From an uncultured Desulfobulbaceae bacterium (lineage in GTDB: Bacteria; Desulfobacterota; Desulfobulbia; Desulfobulbales; Desulfocapsaceae), in the NCBI GenBank assembly GCA_903887485.1, contig CAISPV010000030.1:1-41275 (forward strand): a stretch of DNA of 41,275 nt, read 5' to 3'. Positions within the stretch are counted from its first letter, which is position 1; the number at the start of each line of letters is the position of its first letter. A program made the position numbers and the translations under genes. This document shows, one piece after another, positions 1-8,048 of this stretch. The notes under the pieces were generated by a model, which saw only the letters and a list, made by a program, of their open reading frames with translations, made no database searches and was not told the DNA's origin.

Positions 1-37
1 CAATACCAAAACCATGATAGAGTAAACTCGTGGACAT
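1..37 (-). CDS. ISL3 family transposase, N-terminal 12 residues
   Basis: Only the first 12 codons are in the window: MSTSLLYHGFGI. ISL3-family transposases of one common bacterial branch begin with nearly this sequence (MSTSLLYH-FG-). The ATG at 37-35 follows an AAGGAGGG ribosome binding site at about 8 bases. The protein would be a DDE transposase, but no catalytic residue is visible here. The call rests on the short start motif and on the position inside a disrupted catalase gene. Confidence 0.65.
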   Translation of the reverse strand, partial: MSTSLLYHGFGI

Positions 38-143
38 GTAGAACCCTCCTTATCTTTTGCTTGGTCGCATTGATAAGGACTACATGTCCATTCTTTTTAC
101 CACTCATTTTTCGGTACAAGTACGCTTAATCCGGAAGAACCCC
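1..143 (-). mobile_element. ISL3-type insertion sequence, left end (partial)
   Basis: The window opens inside an insertion sequence. A transposase start (37 to 1, minus strand) lies behind a good ribosome binding site, and about 105 bp further out the sequence joins the coding frame of a catalase gene. The outer end, read inward on the minus strand, begins GGGGTTCTTCCGGATTAAG, which I take as the terminal inverted repeat. The outer boundary near 143 is inferred from the point where the catalase reading stops making sense. The rest of the element and the other repeat lie outside the window. Confidence 0.65.
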
Positions 144-332
144 AAAATTGGCCTTGAGCGAGTTTTGATTATCGGCAAGTGCGACGCCCTCGTTGGTGGT
201 GAGCGCGGGGTGCTTGCCACCTGCGACCTGATGCATCTCGCCGCCTGCTGCCGGTTGTGAGTCTTCCTTGTGCCCTGAGCCCCTTTTTTGTTTGCGTATT
301 CCAGGATTACTCTTGGTTTTTTCTTTGCTCAT
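126..332 (-). pseudogene. Clade-2 (KatE-like) catalase, 5' fragment cut by an IS
   Basis: The 68-residue reading carries a polar N-terminal arm, then the conserved catalase start KHPALTTNEGV, ADNQNSLKA. In intact large-subunit catalases this continues with a G-P-R-G-P motif and the heme domain. Here the frame runs into the insertion sequence after about residue 61 and stops at 126. The start is well supported: AAGGAG lies upstream of ATG at 332. The heme-binding and catalytic His and Asn residues are all missing, so the product cannot be active. The rest of the gene may lie beyond the insertion, outside the window. It is on the same strand as, and downstream of, the catalase-like gene at 455-1669. 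Confidence 0.8.
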
Positions 333-454
333 GATCGATCTCCTTGGTGAGTAATGCTGGCTTGCCGGCTCTTGTCATGTGTTGTCAATTTCCTTACTTT
401 TTTCGAGCTTTCGCCTATGACAAAGCTCACTTGCTGCAGGGGCACCTCCACTGG

Positions 455-1669
455 TTACTTGCGGGGATCTATCAGGTGCTTGTTGTTTTGCTTATGGCGG
501 AATTCGGATAAGTACCGGTAAATTTCAACCCTCGCCCGGTTGATGCCGCCGATCGGTCGATGTTCAATCAAGGAATGCGCCGGGGAGAATGACAAATCCT
601 CAGCCAGTTCCTCACGTTCCTGGGTACGGAAGGCTTGGGGAGGAATGCGAAGGGTGGCCACTTTGATAAAGGGGGATTCTTTTTCGCTCCAATCCACACC
701 GGCATCTTCAACCGGCATCCGGCCAGGGTTTTTTTGCATTTGAATCATGAAATCAAAGCTCGCCTCATTTGCTGCCAGATGTTTTTCCATATTGTCAGTG
801 AGGTAATTATCGGTAAGCATTGGCGGCAAGGAACTTTTTATGCGTGAAGTGGGAACGAGGGAATATTTTACACTGTGATCTGCCCCGTAGAGATAAGGAG
901 TCATACTCCAATAGCGGATGTCCAACGGAGAGGTCTGGTTTTGCCTCGCCTTGCGTAGTTCGTTAATTATATGGAACTTGCCGGACACAACCAGACGAGA
1001 AAAAAAGACAAGGGGCGACCATTTGATGCTGTAGTACACCGCATCATGGAACAGTTTGACCGTTCCTAAAGGCATAGTCGGATAACTTATTAATACAAAA
1101 TCCTGTGTTTCTTTTTCCTCGTTTTGCGTCTGAAACCGCTCCCCTTTGACCCCCATGATTTTTATGGCAAAACCACGGAGGTCTTTGACTTTGTCCGACT
1201 GGATCTTACCGCTTGAACTGGAAATTCGAACCCAAGCGGAATAGGTTTGGGGAAACTCAAATATTCCCTTCTTCAGTTCCGCCGGGATGTTCGGTTCCAC
1301 AATGAATTCTGCTTGCAAGCAGGCCAGATTTTTCGGGTGCGCGTCACGTCTGGTTTGGCCTGCGGGATAATCTGTGGACATCTTTTCTTGTAATAAAACT
1401 TCCATGTCTTTGATCAGGCGTTCTTCGTCAGCAGGGACCTTTTCAAATCTGGTTATGCCCCCTAATTTCCCGTTAGAAAACTGCACATTATCCCTCTCAT
1501 CGGATTTATCGTTTTGGGCAAGCTCATCCCCGGCTTTGAGCTGGTCACCTTGATTTTCTTCCGTGTCGGAGCCGAAACGGACATCAGCTTCTTTGGTGGT
1601 GATAACTTTAGCACAGGCAACGCTCACCAATGCCAATGTTAACAGAATCATACCAAGATTTTTCATCAT
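455..1669 (-). CDS. Catalase-like heme-binding protein, exported
   Basis: This is a secreted or lipid-anchored member of the catalase-related superfamily (the SrpA/y4iL-like group). The N-terminus has a hydrophobic signal ending V-S-V-A-C-A; the Cys may be lipidated or the site may be ordinary signal cleavage. The core has recognisable catalase-fold stretches: an AWVRISSSSG strand, a DLRGFAIKIMGV segment and QDFVLISYPTM. I start the gene at 1669, where AAAGGA precedes a double ATG; a longer start at 1705 would place polar residues before the signal. These proteins often lack full catalase activity, so the reaction is uncertain; peroxide or peroxide-dependent chemistry outside the cytoplasm is plausible. 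It precedes the interrupted KatE-type fragment on the same strand. Confidence 0.8.
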   Translation of the reverse strand: MMKNLGMILLTLALVSVACAKVITTKEADVRFGSDTEENQGDQLKAGDELAQNDKSDERDNVQFSNGKLGGITRFEKVPADEERLIKDMEVLLQEKMSTDYPAGQTRRDAHPKNLACLQAEFIVEPNIPAELKKGIFEFPQTYSAWVRISSSSGKIQSDKVKDLRGFAIKIMGVKGERFQTQNEEKETQDFVLISYPTMPLGTVKLFHDAVYYSIKWSPLVFFSRLVVSGKFHIINELRKARQNQTSPLDIRYWSMTPYLYGADHSVKYSLVPTSRIKSSLPPMLTDNYLTDNMEKHLAANEASFDFMIQMQKNPGRMPVEDAGVDWSEKESPFIKVATLRIPPQAFRTQEREELAEDLSFSPAHSLIEHRPIGGINRARVEIYRYLSEFRHKQNNKHLIDPRK

Positions 1670-1733
1670 GATTTCCTTTGCATAGTCTCTGGGGTTGGGT
1701 TGCAAATCCTAAATAAAGTGGTCAAGAAAAAAA

Positions 1734-1756
1734 TACACCCTGAATACACCCTGAAT
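1734..1756. repeat. Two-copy 11-bp tandem repeat
   Basis: TACACCCTGAA occurs twice in direct tandem, 65 bp upstream of the catalase-like start. It may be a regulator site or simply slippage; no function can be assigned. The rest of the gap between 1670 and 1892 shows nothing else I recognise. Confidence 0.5.
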
Positions 1757-1892
1757 AGAGAGCTTCCAAAGAGAGTACAGCTAACCGATCCAACATCTTG
1801 AGTTGCTGTTGATCGCTTCTAAGCCGCCAATGAGCAGCCACCGCTGACGAAACCCGGATGGAGTACTGCCAGCGGATATAACCATGTTTGCA

Positions 1893-2165
1893 TTAGCTCT
1901 GGATTTTTCCATCTTTGGCTTCCTGTTCCATTTTTTTTAAACGGGTGTAGTAATCGGCAAACTCGTTGAGATGCGCGAGTGCGATTTTGCCGGTGAGGAT
2001 GGGGTCGTTGCCTGTCACGTCCGTTGACGGGTCATGCAGGCCATGCTCCAATTCAACATTCAAACCCATGCGGAATTGCTCCACGTTGAAGCGACTCCAA
2101 TCAATACCCAACTTGTCACCGATTTTACGGGCCTGCTCAGTCGTGAAATGTTGCTTAGCTGACAT
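1893..2165 (-). CDS. DUF5661 family protein
   Basis: A 90-residue soluble protein. The sequence matches the small DUF5661 family along its full length: an FTTEQARKIGDKLGIDW start, then FRMGLNVELEHG, then NDPILTGKIALAHLNEF and an acidic tail after DYYTRL. Family members of this size are common in environmental bacteria and have no known reaction. An AAGGAG-type ribosome binding site precedes the ATG at 2165. There are no signal peptide and no cysteines, so a cytoplasmic location is likely. Confidence 0.85.
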   Translation of the reverse strand: MSAKQHFTTEQARKIGDKLGIDWSRFNVEQFRMGLNVELEHGLHDPSTDVTGNDPILTGKIALAHLNEFADYYTRLKKMEQEAKDGKIQS

Positions 2166-2277
2166 TTCGTTTTTCTCCTTCAGTGTGGTTTAAAATAGTA
2201 TAGACACGAAGTGCCGCGAACCCTTGATAACGGTTGACGGAGCAGTGGTGCCGGTAAGGGGATCTCATATCTCGTAG

Positions 2278-3117
2278 TTATTGTTGTATTTCCTTTGACA
2301 GCATGATTCGACGCACGAACTCCACTACTGCCGGCGAGACGATCTCTGGAAATTCGGCCTGCGGGTAGTGCCCGGCGCCCGGTACTATCAGTATCTCACC
2401 GTTTAGCCGGTCGGCGATCCAGCGAGCTTCGGTTGCCGGATCCGGGAAGTCCGGGTCTTTCTCCCCCATGACGACAAGCGTTGGGGCGTGCACCTCGGCG
2501 AGACGCGCCTCGACGGGGTTGTGCGAGGTGTGTGTGGTCTTGTGAAAAGCATCCCAGTGGCCGGGCTTACGCAGATTTTCTGCGACCTCGACGAAGTGGG
2601 CATCAAACTCGGTGTTGCGGCGCGTAGGATAGAGCGTTCGGAAGTAAGCGTTCCAGGCTGCGGGGCCCCACGGCCAAAGCAACGCCAGGCGCAGCATGAG
2701 CTTTCCGAGCGGGTTGGTTTTGGGCTCGCGCACGAATGGGCCGAGCAGGACGAGTCCGGCGATCAGCTTGGGCGCCTCGGCTGCCGCCCAACACGCCGCC
2801 GCCGCGCCCATCGAGTTGCCGATGAGGATGGCCGGTCCACCGAGATGCTCGGCGAGCGCGATGAGATCGGTGCCGGCGGCAACATCGTCGTAGACATCGA
2901 AGGTCACGTCGCTATCACCGTGGCCGCGAAGGTCCATGGAGGCGACACGGAAACCAGCCTCGACGAGGGCCTTCGCCAGAAAACGGTAGACCGAACGCAC
3001 GTCGCCCATGCCGGGGAGACAGATGATAAGTGGACCTTCGCCGCGCAGAGAGTAGGCGATGCGTCCGGTGGAACGGTCGAGGTAGAGGGTGGTGACATTG
3101 GTTGCGGCGATGCTCAT
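2278..3117 (-). CDS. Alpha/beta hydrolase
   Basis: A complete 279-residue alpha/beta hydrolase. The fold signature MDLRGHGDSD is at about 61-70. The nucleophile elbow GNSMG places the catalytic Ser at about 102, the acid is probably Asp221 in GEKDPDFPDP, and the base His250 in PGAGHYPQAE. The substrate cannot be told from sequence. The ATG overlaps the stop of the upstream gene by four bases (ATGA), so translation was probably coupled to the now broken dehalogenase-like gene. Base composition is clearly GC-richer than the surrounding genes, which suggests acquisition together with its hydrolase neighbours. Confidence 0.88.
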   Translation of the reverse strand: MSIAATNVTTLYLDRSTGRIAYSLRGEGPLIICLPGMGDVRSVYRFLAKALVEAGFRVASMDLRGHGDSDVTFDVYDDVAAGTDLIALAEHLGGPAILIGNSMGAAAACWAAAEAPKLIAGLVLLGPFVREPKTNPLGKLMLRLALLWPWGPAAWNAYFRTLYPTRRNTEFDAHFVEVAENLRKPGHWDAFHKTTHTSHNPVEARLAEVHAPTLVVMGEKDPDFPDPATEARWIADRLNGEILIVPGAGHYPQAEFPEIVSPAVVEFVRRIMLSKEIQQ

Positions 3118-4020
3118 TGGGTGGTCCTTGGCTTTGAAATGTTTGATATCAGGAGCGGCTTGGCAAGCTGTTCAATGCGGTGCATGGTCAGGAACGAAAG
3201 GAAGTGGGCTGCGATCTCATCAGGGCAGTCGTCGATGGCGAAGTGGCCGGCTTCGAGCAGGTGTACTTCAGCATCAGGTTGCTCGCGGCGGATTGCGTGC
3301 GCGCCATCGACTGAGAAGATCGGGTCATGAATACCCCACAGGACGAGGGTGTGCGGTCTGCACACGCGCAGATAGGATTGCCACTGGGGGTACGACTTGA
3401 CATTGGTCCGATAGTCGTAGGCCAGGTCCAACTGAATCGCCTCCATGCCCGGTCGCTTGAGGAACGCAATCTCATCCATCCAGAGGTCCGGATTGAAGCG
3501 CTCAGGATTTGTGCGGTCGCCGATGTGCCGGGCAATGCCGGCCTGAATGGAATACATGCCCTCGCCAATCTTCGCTTCATATTCCGCACGGTTGCTCCAG
3601 TAAGAGCGGCGCCAAGGCCATCCGAAACCCGACAGGTCCGCCGTAGTCCTGCATGAACAGGCTGTATTGCGGCAAGCCGAGTACGTCGGTGAACTCTCGC
3701 ATCGTCCGCGCCAGATGCTTGAACGTATACTCGAACACTGAGCGATCCGGCGCTTGCGACAAACCGAATCCCGGGAAATCGGGAGCGATCAGTCGGTAGT
3801 GCTTCCCAAGGCACGGCAGCAGCGGCTCGAACATGCGAGATGACGATGGATAGCCGTGCAGCAGAAGTACAACCGGCGCATCCTTTGGGCCGGACTTGCG
3901 ATAGAAGATGCCGATGCCGTTGACGTTTACTGTCTTGTACGTTGTCATTGCGTCCGAATCGGTGATCGTTGGGTTTTCATTTACTCTCGTCATGGTCGTA
4001 ATGGATTGCTTTGGCTGCAA
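3114..4020 (-). pseudogene. Haloalkane-dehalogenase-like alpha/beta hydrolase, broken
   Basis: Two reading frames together make one hydrolase. The first part (4020 to about 3605) has LLLHGYPSSSRMF, the APDFPGFGLS signature and FMQDYGG with the nucleophile Asp at about 125. The second part (from about 3600 to 3114) has YWSNRAEYE, NPERFNPDLW, then LWGIHDPIF and EAGHFAID with the acid and base. At the joint the frame changes, and roughly 30 residues expected between FRMALA and the YWSNRAEYE stretch are missing. The simplest reading is an internal deletion near 3600-3615. The active-site parts survive, but the product would be truncated at residue 147. The start is uncertain (TTG at 4020 or an inner ATG at 3993 or 3948). 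Confidence 0.82.
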
Positions 4021-4176
4021 ATAGGGTTTACATCTGGTCCACAGGTGAAACTTCGCATAAAATTAAATGAAACTGGGCTCGTTCAGCCGCGCGTTTCATC
4101 TGCGTATTGTGCTTGCGGCTCTTTTGCTGTAAGGCCTTGTCGAACGGCTGATTGGTACGGTTTTCGGAACACGATC

Positions 4177-5001
4177 TTATGTTTTAAGAAATGTCAACAA
4201 GTCAGCATTGAGTTGATTTTTGTGGGTATCTGCCAGACCGTGGGGTGCGCCCGCGTAAATCTTCAGGGTTGCATTTTCGATCAGTTTTGATGAACGGAGA
4301 CCTGCGGCGCCGATTGGCACAATCTGGTCATCGTCACCGTGAATGATCAGCGTCGGCACGTTGAATTTCTTGAGGTCTTCGGTGAAATCCGTTTCGGAGA
4401 ACGCCTTGATGCAGTCGAAGGTGTTCTTGGCACCGGCCTGCATCCCCTGCAACCAGAACGAGTCAATCATGCCCTGCGAGACCTTGGCGCCGGGCCTGTT
4501 GGCCCCAAAGAACGGACCGCCGGCGAGATCCTTGTAGAACTGCGAGCGATCGGCGAGGCATCCCTGGCGGATCTTGTTGAACACGTCAATCGGCAAGCCG
4601 CCGGGATTGGCCGACGTTTTCAGCATCAGTGGCGGAACGGCGGAGATCAGGGCGACCTTGGCCACCCGTTTCGTGCCGTGGCGGCCGATATAGCGGGCCA
4701 CCTCGCCGCCACCCGCAGAGAAACCGATCAGAACGGCTTCTTTCAGGTCGAGCGTTTCGATAAGCTCCGAGAGGTCATCGGCATACGTATTCATTTTGTT
4801 GCCATTCCAGGGCTGGCTTGACCGCCCATGGCCGCGACGGTCATGGGCAATGCATCGATATCCGTTGGAGGCCAGGAATAGCATCTGGGCCTCCCAGCTA
4901 TCGGCGCTGAGCGGCCAGCCATGGCTGAATGCCACAGGCTGTCCTGCACCCCAGTCTTTGTAATAGATCTGCGTACCGTCTTTCGTTGTAATCGTGCTCA
5001 T
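4177..5001 (-). CDS. Non-heme chloroperoxidase-type alpha/beta hydrolase
   Basis: A full-length 274-residue member of the cofactor-free haloperoxidase/esterase family. Visible marks are [24 protein letters not shown], the nucleophile elbow GFSAGGGE with Ser95, the long conserved [16 protein letters not shown] loop, an Asp in HGDDDQIVP at about 221-229 and His254 in GAPHGL. Such enzymes hydrolyse esters or perhydrolyse acids; halogenation in vitro is a side reaction. The gene stands alone on the minus strand, 156 bp upstream of the broken dehalogenase-like gene. Its ATG at 5001 has an A-rich but weak ribosome binding site. No signal peptide is present. Confidence 0.88.
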   Translation of the reverse strand: MSTITTKDGTQIYYKDWGAGQPVAFSHGWPLSADSWEAQMLFLASNGYRCIAHDRRGHGRSSQPWNGNKMNTYADDLSELIETLDLKEAVLIGFSAGGGEVARYIGRHGTKRVAKVALISAVPPLMLKTSANPGGLPIDVFNKIRQGCLADRSQFYKDLAGGPFFGANRPGAKVSQGMIDSFWLQGMQAGAKNTFDCIKAFSETDFTEDLKKFNVPTLIIHGDDDQIVPIGAAGLRSSKLIENATLKIYAGAPHGLADTHKNQLNADLLTFLKT

Positions 5002-5090
5002 TGTTTGTTTCCTTTTTCAGAGGGAGAGGTTGTTGAATTGATCGTTTTCCTGGTTTCAGTGGGTCATTAAGTGGCAATCACGCAAGGACC

Positions 5091-6539
5091 TTATACTGCG
5101 ATGAACGTGCCCCGAAGTTCTGCTCGCAGCGGGCTACGCCTGGCAATATAGGCTCTCATCGTCTCGATGATTCGCTCAGTGTGTTGTTGACGATTGCGAC
5201 CGTATTTGTGGGCGACCCCTTGTTCGGTGACAAAGGCCGTGGGGTAATGTCGCCCGAGTTGCAGCGGTTTATTCCCTACAAACACTTGCTGAATACGCTG
5301 TCCCGGTGGGTTCTCGATCTTGATGCAGGCGTTGAGACCGAGACTGCGTTTGACGTAGCCGCCCATCTGATCGTATGGATCGCGTGCAAACGTGCGCTCC
5401 AGATTTTCCTCCAGCATCGCGATAATTTCCTCACCTGTCAATTCGACCGTTGAGATTGGCGGGTTCATCGGGATCATGTTGTAGAGGTCATTTACCGTGA
5501 CATCCCCAGGAATTATCGGCGCACCAAAGCGCCAACCATTTGAGAAAGCCAATTGAGCACCCGTGCTTTCCAATAGCGCCTGCAAAAGGGAATTGTCCAT
5601 CGTCGTTTCCAGCATGGTGCCTCGGTTGAGCGCTGTTGCAGTTTTACCCACAACCATTGGTAACTCCTCATGATACGGTGCGAGCGCTTGGCGGACGAGG
5701 TCAGCTACTGCGGGATCGGGGTCTATTCTGGCTTCCACCTCGATCAGTTGATGCTGGTAATCAACGATCTTATTACTATCTAATTCCAAATCCAGACGAC
5801 CCAGGAAGGAACCGTGACAGCCCGATTGTATGACCAACGTTTTTCCCTGGAGGGCAGGTTTATAAAGGCGGTTATGGGTGTGACCACTCAGACAAACATC
5901 GATCCCCTGCACCTCCGACAACAGCTTCATGTCCTGGGGAAATCCGATGTGCGAGATGAGAATAATCAAATCAACCTTCTCCTGAGTGCGAAGAATGTCG
6001 ATGATCGGAGGAAGTTCTTCTCGGCCAAGGGTGAATTCCAGTCCTTCGCTAAAGGAGGGTGGCATGGTCTTGTCTATAATGTTGGAGGCGATGCCCACCA
6101 GACCAATCCGCATCCCACCGGTCTCCGTCACGTTATAGGGTGCGAAGAGCCGCTCTTTGGTTGCTTGATTGTAAACATTGGTTGCAAGCATCGGATAGTT
6201 GAGTTCCGTTGCGCGCTGCTTGAACGTTGCAGGACCATAAGCAAATTCCCAATGAGCCGTCATCGCATCAAGACCCAATGAATTCAAAATAGGAATTAAA
6301 GCCTGTCCCTGCGTCTTCTGGGCGGGATGGGTTCCATGGAGAGTATCGCCGCAATCGCAAAAGAGTACCCGATCCTGGCTCGCGGCCCGAATCTGCTTGA
6401 TGATTGTGGCAATGCGGGCATATCCTCCGGCAGGACGATAGATTGCCTGACAACCCTGCCAGAACATCTCCTGGTGTAGATCAAAATAGGCATGGCTGTC
6501 GTTCATTTGAACTATTGAAAGTAGCTTTCTGCTTTTCAT
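5091..6539 (-). CDS. SoxB-like metallophosphoesterase/5'-nucleotidase, no signal peptide
   Basis: A 482-residue calcineurin-type phosphoesterase joined to a 5'-nucleotidase C-terminal domain. Metal-binding motifs are QMNDSHAYFD (Asp14, His16), CDCGDTLHG (Asp65), AHWEF (His96), ISHIGF (His197) and SGHTHNRLY (His220, His222). The usual GNHE/D motif is replaced by AHWEF, the hallmark of SoxB-type thiosulfohydrolases. The C-terminal domain runs from about residue 290 to 470. There is no Sec or Tat signal, unlike periplasmic SoxB or UshA, and no other sox genes are nearby. A cytoplasmic phosphatase or sulfohydrolase is possible; the substrate is unknown. The start ATG at 6539 has GGAAAGAAA upstream. 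Confidence 0.8.
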   Translation of the reverse strand: MKSRKLLSIVQMNDSHAYFDLHQEMFWQGCQAIYRPAGGYARIATIIKQIRAASQDRVLFCDCGDTLHGTHPAQKTQGQALIPILNSLGLDAMTAHWEFAYGPATFKQRATELNYPMLATNVYNQATKERLFAPYNVTETGGMRIGLVGIASNIIDKTMPPSFSEGLEFTLGREELPPIIDILRTQEKVDLIILISHIGFPQDMKLLSEVQGIDVCLSGHTHNRLYKPALQGKTLVIQSGCHGSFLGRLDLELDSNKIVDYQHQLIEVEARIDPDPAVADLVRQALAPYHEELPMVVGKTATALNRGTMLETTMDNSLLQALLESTGAQLAFSNGWRFGAPIIPGDVTVNDLYNMIPMNPPISTVELTGEEIIAMLEENLERTFARDPYDQMGGYVKRSLGLNACIKIENPPGQRIQQVFVGNKPLQLGRHYPTAFVTEQGVAHKYGRNRQQHTERIIETMRAYIARRSPLRAELRGTFIAV

Positions 6540-6668
6540 TTTCTTTCCTGTCAGCCAGGTTTACTGTATTGCGGCCATATTACCGACTGACCACTCATGG
6601 TAGAATGAGCGCTACCGAGTTATTATGGACGATGTATTTCAAGAATGATTAGTTTGCCGGTTGCTTAA

Positions 6669-7231
6669 TTACTGCATCAGGCAGCAAGTTTTTTTAACCC
6701 ATATGACATACCGGTCCATCCAGTTTTGCAGAAACTGTTTACTGTCAGCACCGATGTTGCCGGCTTCGTCAAACAATCCCTCTTTTACCTGGATGAATGC
6801 CTCGGGTTGACCAAGCGTCGGTACATCCAGAACCGCGAGAACATTGCGTAAATGCTGTTGCGCCATGGCTGTGCCTGAGGCGCCGGGTGAAGCACCCAAA
6901 ATACCAGCCGGTTTTCCTGCCCAAGCGCTTTGGCCATAAGGACGCGAAGCGTGGTCGATTGCATTCTTGAGCACGCCAGGGATTGAACGGTTGTATTCGG
7001 GAGTAATAAAGAGAAGGCCTTGGGTCGCCCTGATTTCGTTTTTGAGTCGTTTGACGGACTCGGCCTGGTTCGCGTCGTCATCCTGGTTGTACAGCGGCAA
7101 GTCACTGATTTGCACCTGTTGGAACGTGAAATCAGACGGCGCCAGTTTTATAATGGCGTTCGCCAGCTTGCGATTGAACGAATCTCGGCGCGAAGGCTGC
7201 CGACGATAACGGCGATTTTGTATTGGCTTAT
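6669..7231 (-). pseudogene. NADPH-dependent FMN reductase, frameshifted
   Basis: The protein is an FMN_red-type quinone/azo reductase. The start region reads YKIAVIVGSLR (the FMN phosphate loop); after a frame change it continues RDSFNRKLANAIIKLAP and then QISDLPLYNQDDD, FITPEYNRSIPGVLKNAIDHASRP and GILGASPGASGTA. The break lies at 7187-7192, where GCGC appears in place of the GC that would keep GSLRRDSFN in frame, so a two-base expansion is likely. The probable start (ATA at 7231, six bases after AAGGAG) is not a normal start codon. With both defects this is best called a pseudogene; sequencing error could explain the frameshift but not easily the start. Confidence 0.75.
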
Positions 7232-7289
7232 GATGTTCTCCTTTAAGGTGACAGATGTCAGGTTTTGATGTTGGCTGAGAAAAATGGAC

Positions 7290-7333
7290 ACCATGGAGTG
7301 CCTTCTTTCATGAGAAAGGAGGCACTCCATGGT
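7290..7333. repeat. 20-bp stem, 4-base loop hairpin
   Basis: The arms 7290-7309 and 7314-7333 are complementary over 20 positions with a single G-T pair, and the loop is ATGA. The outer 14 bases (ACCATGGAGTGCCT) are a perfect inverted repeat. No T run follows directly on either strand, so it is not a standard terminator. It lies just upstream of the broken FMN reductase, and could be a regulator-binding or mRNA structure, or an insertion remnant. Confidence 0.85.
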
Positions 7334-7386
7334 TTGGGATTAATTTGCGTGTATTCAGGTTGAGAGTTGATAATAATTATTGTCGG

Positions 7387-7458
7387 TTAAGGGTACTTTG
7401 AAAAATTGTCTTTTTTCACGCCTTGATCTTGAATCCTGATTGTTCAAAGTGCCCTTAA
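7387..7458. mobile_element. MITE-like 64-bp element flanked by TTAA
   Basis: A 64-bp segment (7391-7454) has terminal inverted repeats GGGTACTTTGAA and, from the other end, GGGCACTTTGAA (11 of 12 identical), and is bounded on both sides by TTAA. Short length, near-perfect terminal repeats and a duplicated four-base flank are what a miniature inverted-repeat element looks like. It has no coding capacity. It could also act as a structured end of the lipoprotein mRNA, whose stop is 27 bp away. Whether related elements occur elsewhere in the genome cannot be seen here. Confidence 0.55.
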
Positions 7459-7484
7459 GCTGTAGTTTTTGCTACCGGTTAATT

Positions 7485-8048
7485 CTAACGAAACCTGTCT
7501 ATATCCATTGCCAAGGAATCAAGTCGACGGGAGATGTCTGCTCTTTCTTCGTACGTAGCGGGTCTTCCACCCTCAGTGATCCGTAAATATTCTCTGCGAA
7601 TGGAGTCTAATCTGGCCTGAAATTCTCTTTCCTCTGTCGGAGGCAAGCGCCTGCTGATTCTTCCATCATCAATTCTCCTTTGGAGTGTGACAATCGTATC
7701 CCCATTCCTTGGGCTTTCAATTCTTGTAGTCTGTGCATGTGCCCTGTTTATATCCTCTCCAAGCGCATCAAGTCTTCCATGAAGTCTGTCCCATTCTTCC
7801 TGATAGACAATTTTGTCTCTCAGCTCCGCATAGTCTGTTCGAATAATCTTCAGTCTCGTCAGAAACATTTGGGACTGATCAAGGCTAAGCGCGCCGGTTT
7901 TCAGCCCATCCCCAATCCTCTCCTGGATTACAATCATTTTGTTTTCTGCACTTCTTTCATAATCAGGCCAAATTTGCATTGAGGCACAGCCCGAAAACAA
8001 GGACAATCCAAAAAGCATGAGTGCTGTTATAAAAATATTTTTTCTCAT
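7485..8048 (-). CDS. Lipoprotein with two copies of a helical repeat
   Basis: A 187-residue protein with a signal peptide ending LSLFSGC, a good lipobox, so it should be lipid-anchored. The mature part has two copies of a charged helical unit of about 65 residues: IQERIGDGLKTGALSLDQ through LDALGEDINRA, and LQRRIDDGRISRRLPPTE through LDSLAMDIDR. The same unit occurs once in the exported protein at 35954-36340. I do not recognise a named family; a periplasmic, possibly stress-linked structural role is a guess. The ATG at 8048 follows an AGAGGGAGC ribosome binding site. Confidence 0.7.
   Translation of the reverse strand: MRKNIFITALMLFGLSLFSGCASMQIWPDYERSAENKMIVIQERIGDGLKTGALSLDQSQMFLTRLKIIRTDYAELRDKIVYQEEWDRLHGRLDALGEDINRAHAQTTRIESPRNGDTIVTLQRRIDDGRISRRLPPTEEREFQARLDSIRREYLRITEGGRPATYEERADISRRLDSLAMDIDRFR

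Noticed and set aside
2488-3330. Long open frame on the plus strand opposite the hydrolase genes
   Set aside because: It is a product of the GC-rich codon pattern of the minus-strand genes; the protein has no recognisable domain and no ribosome binding site.
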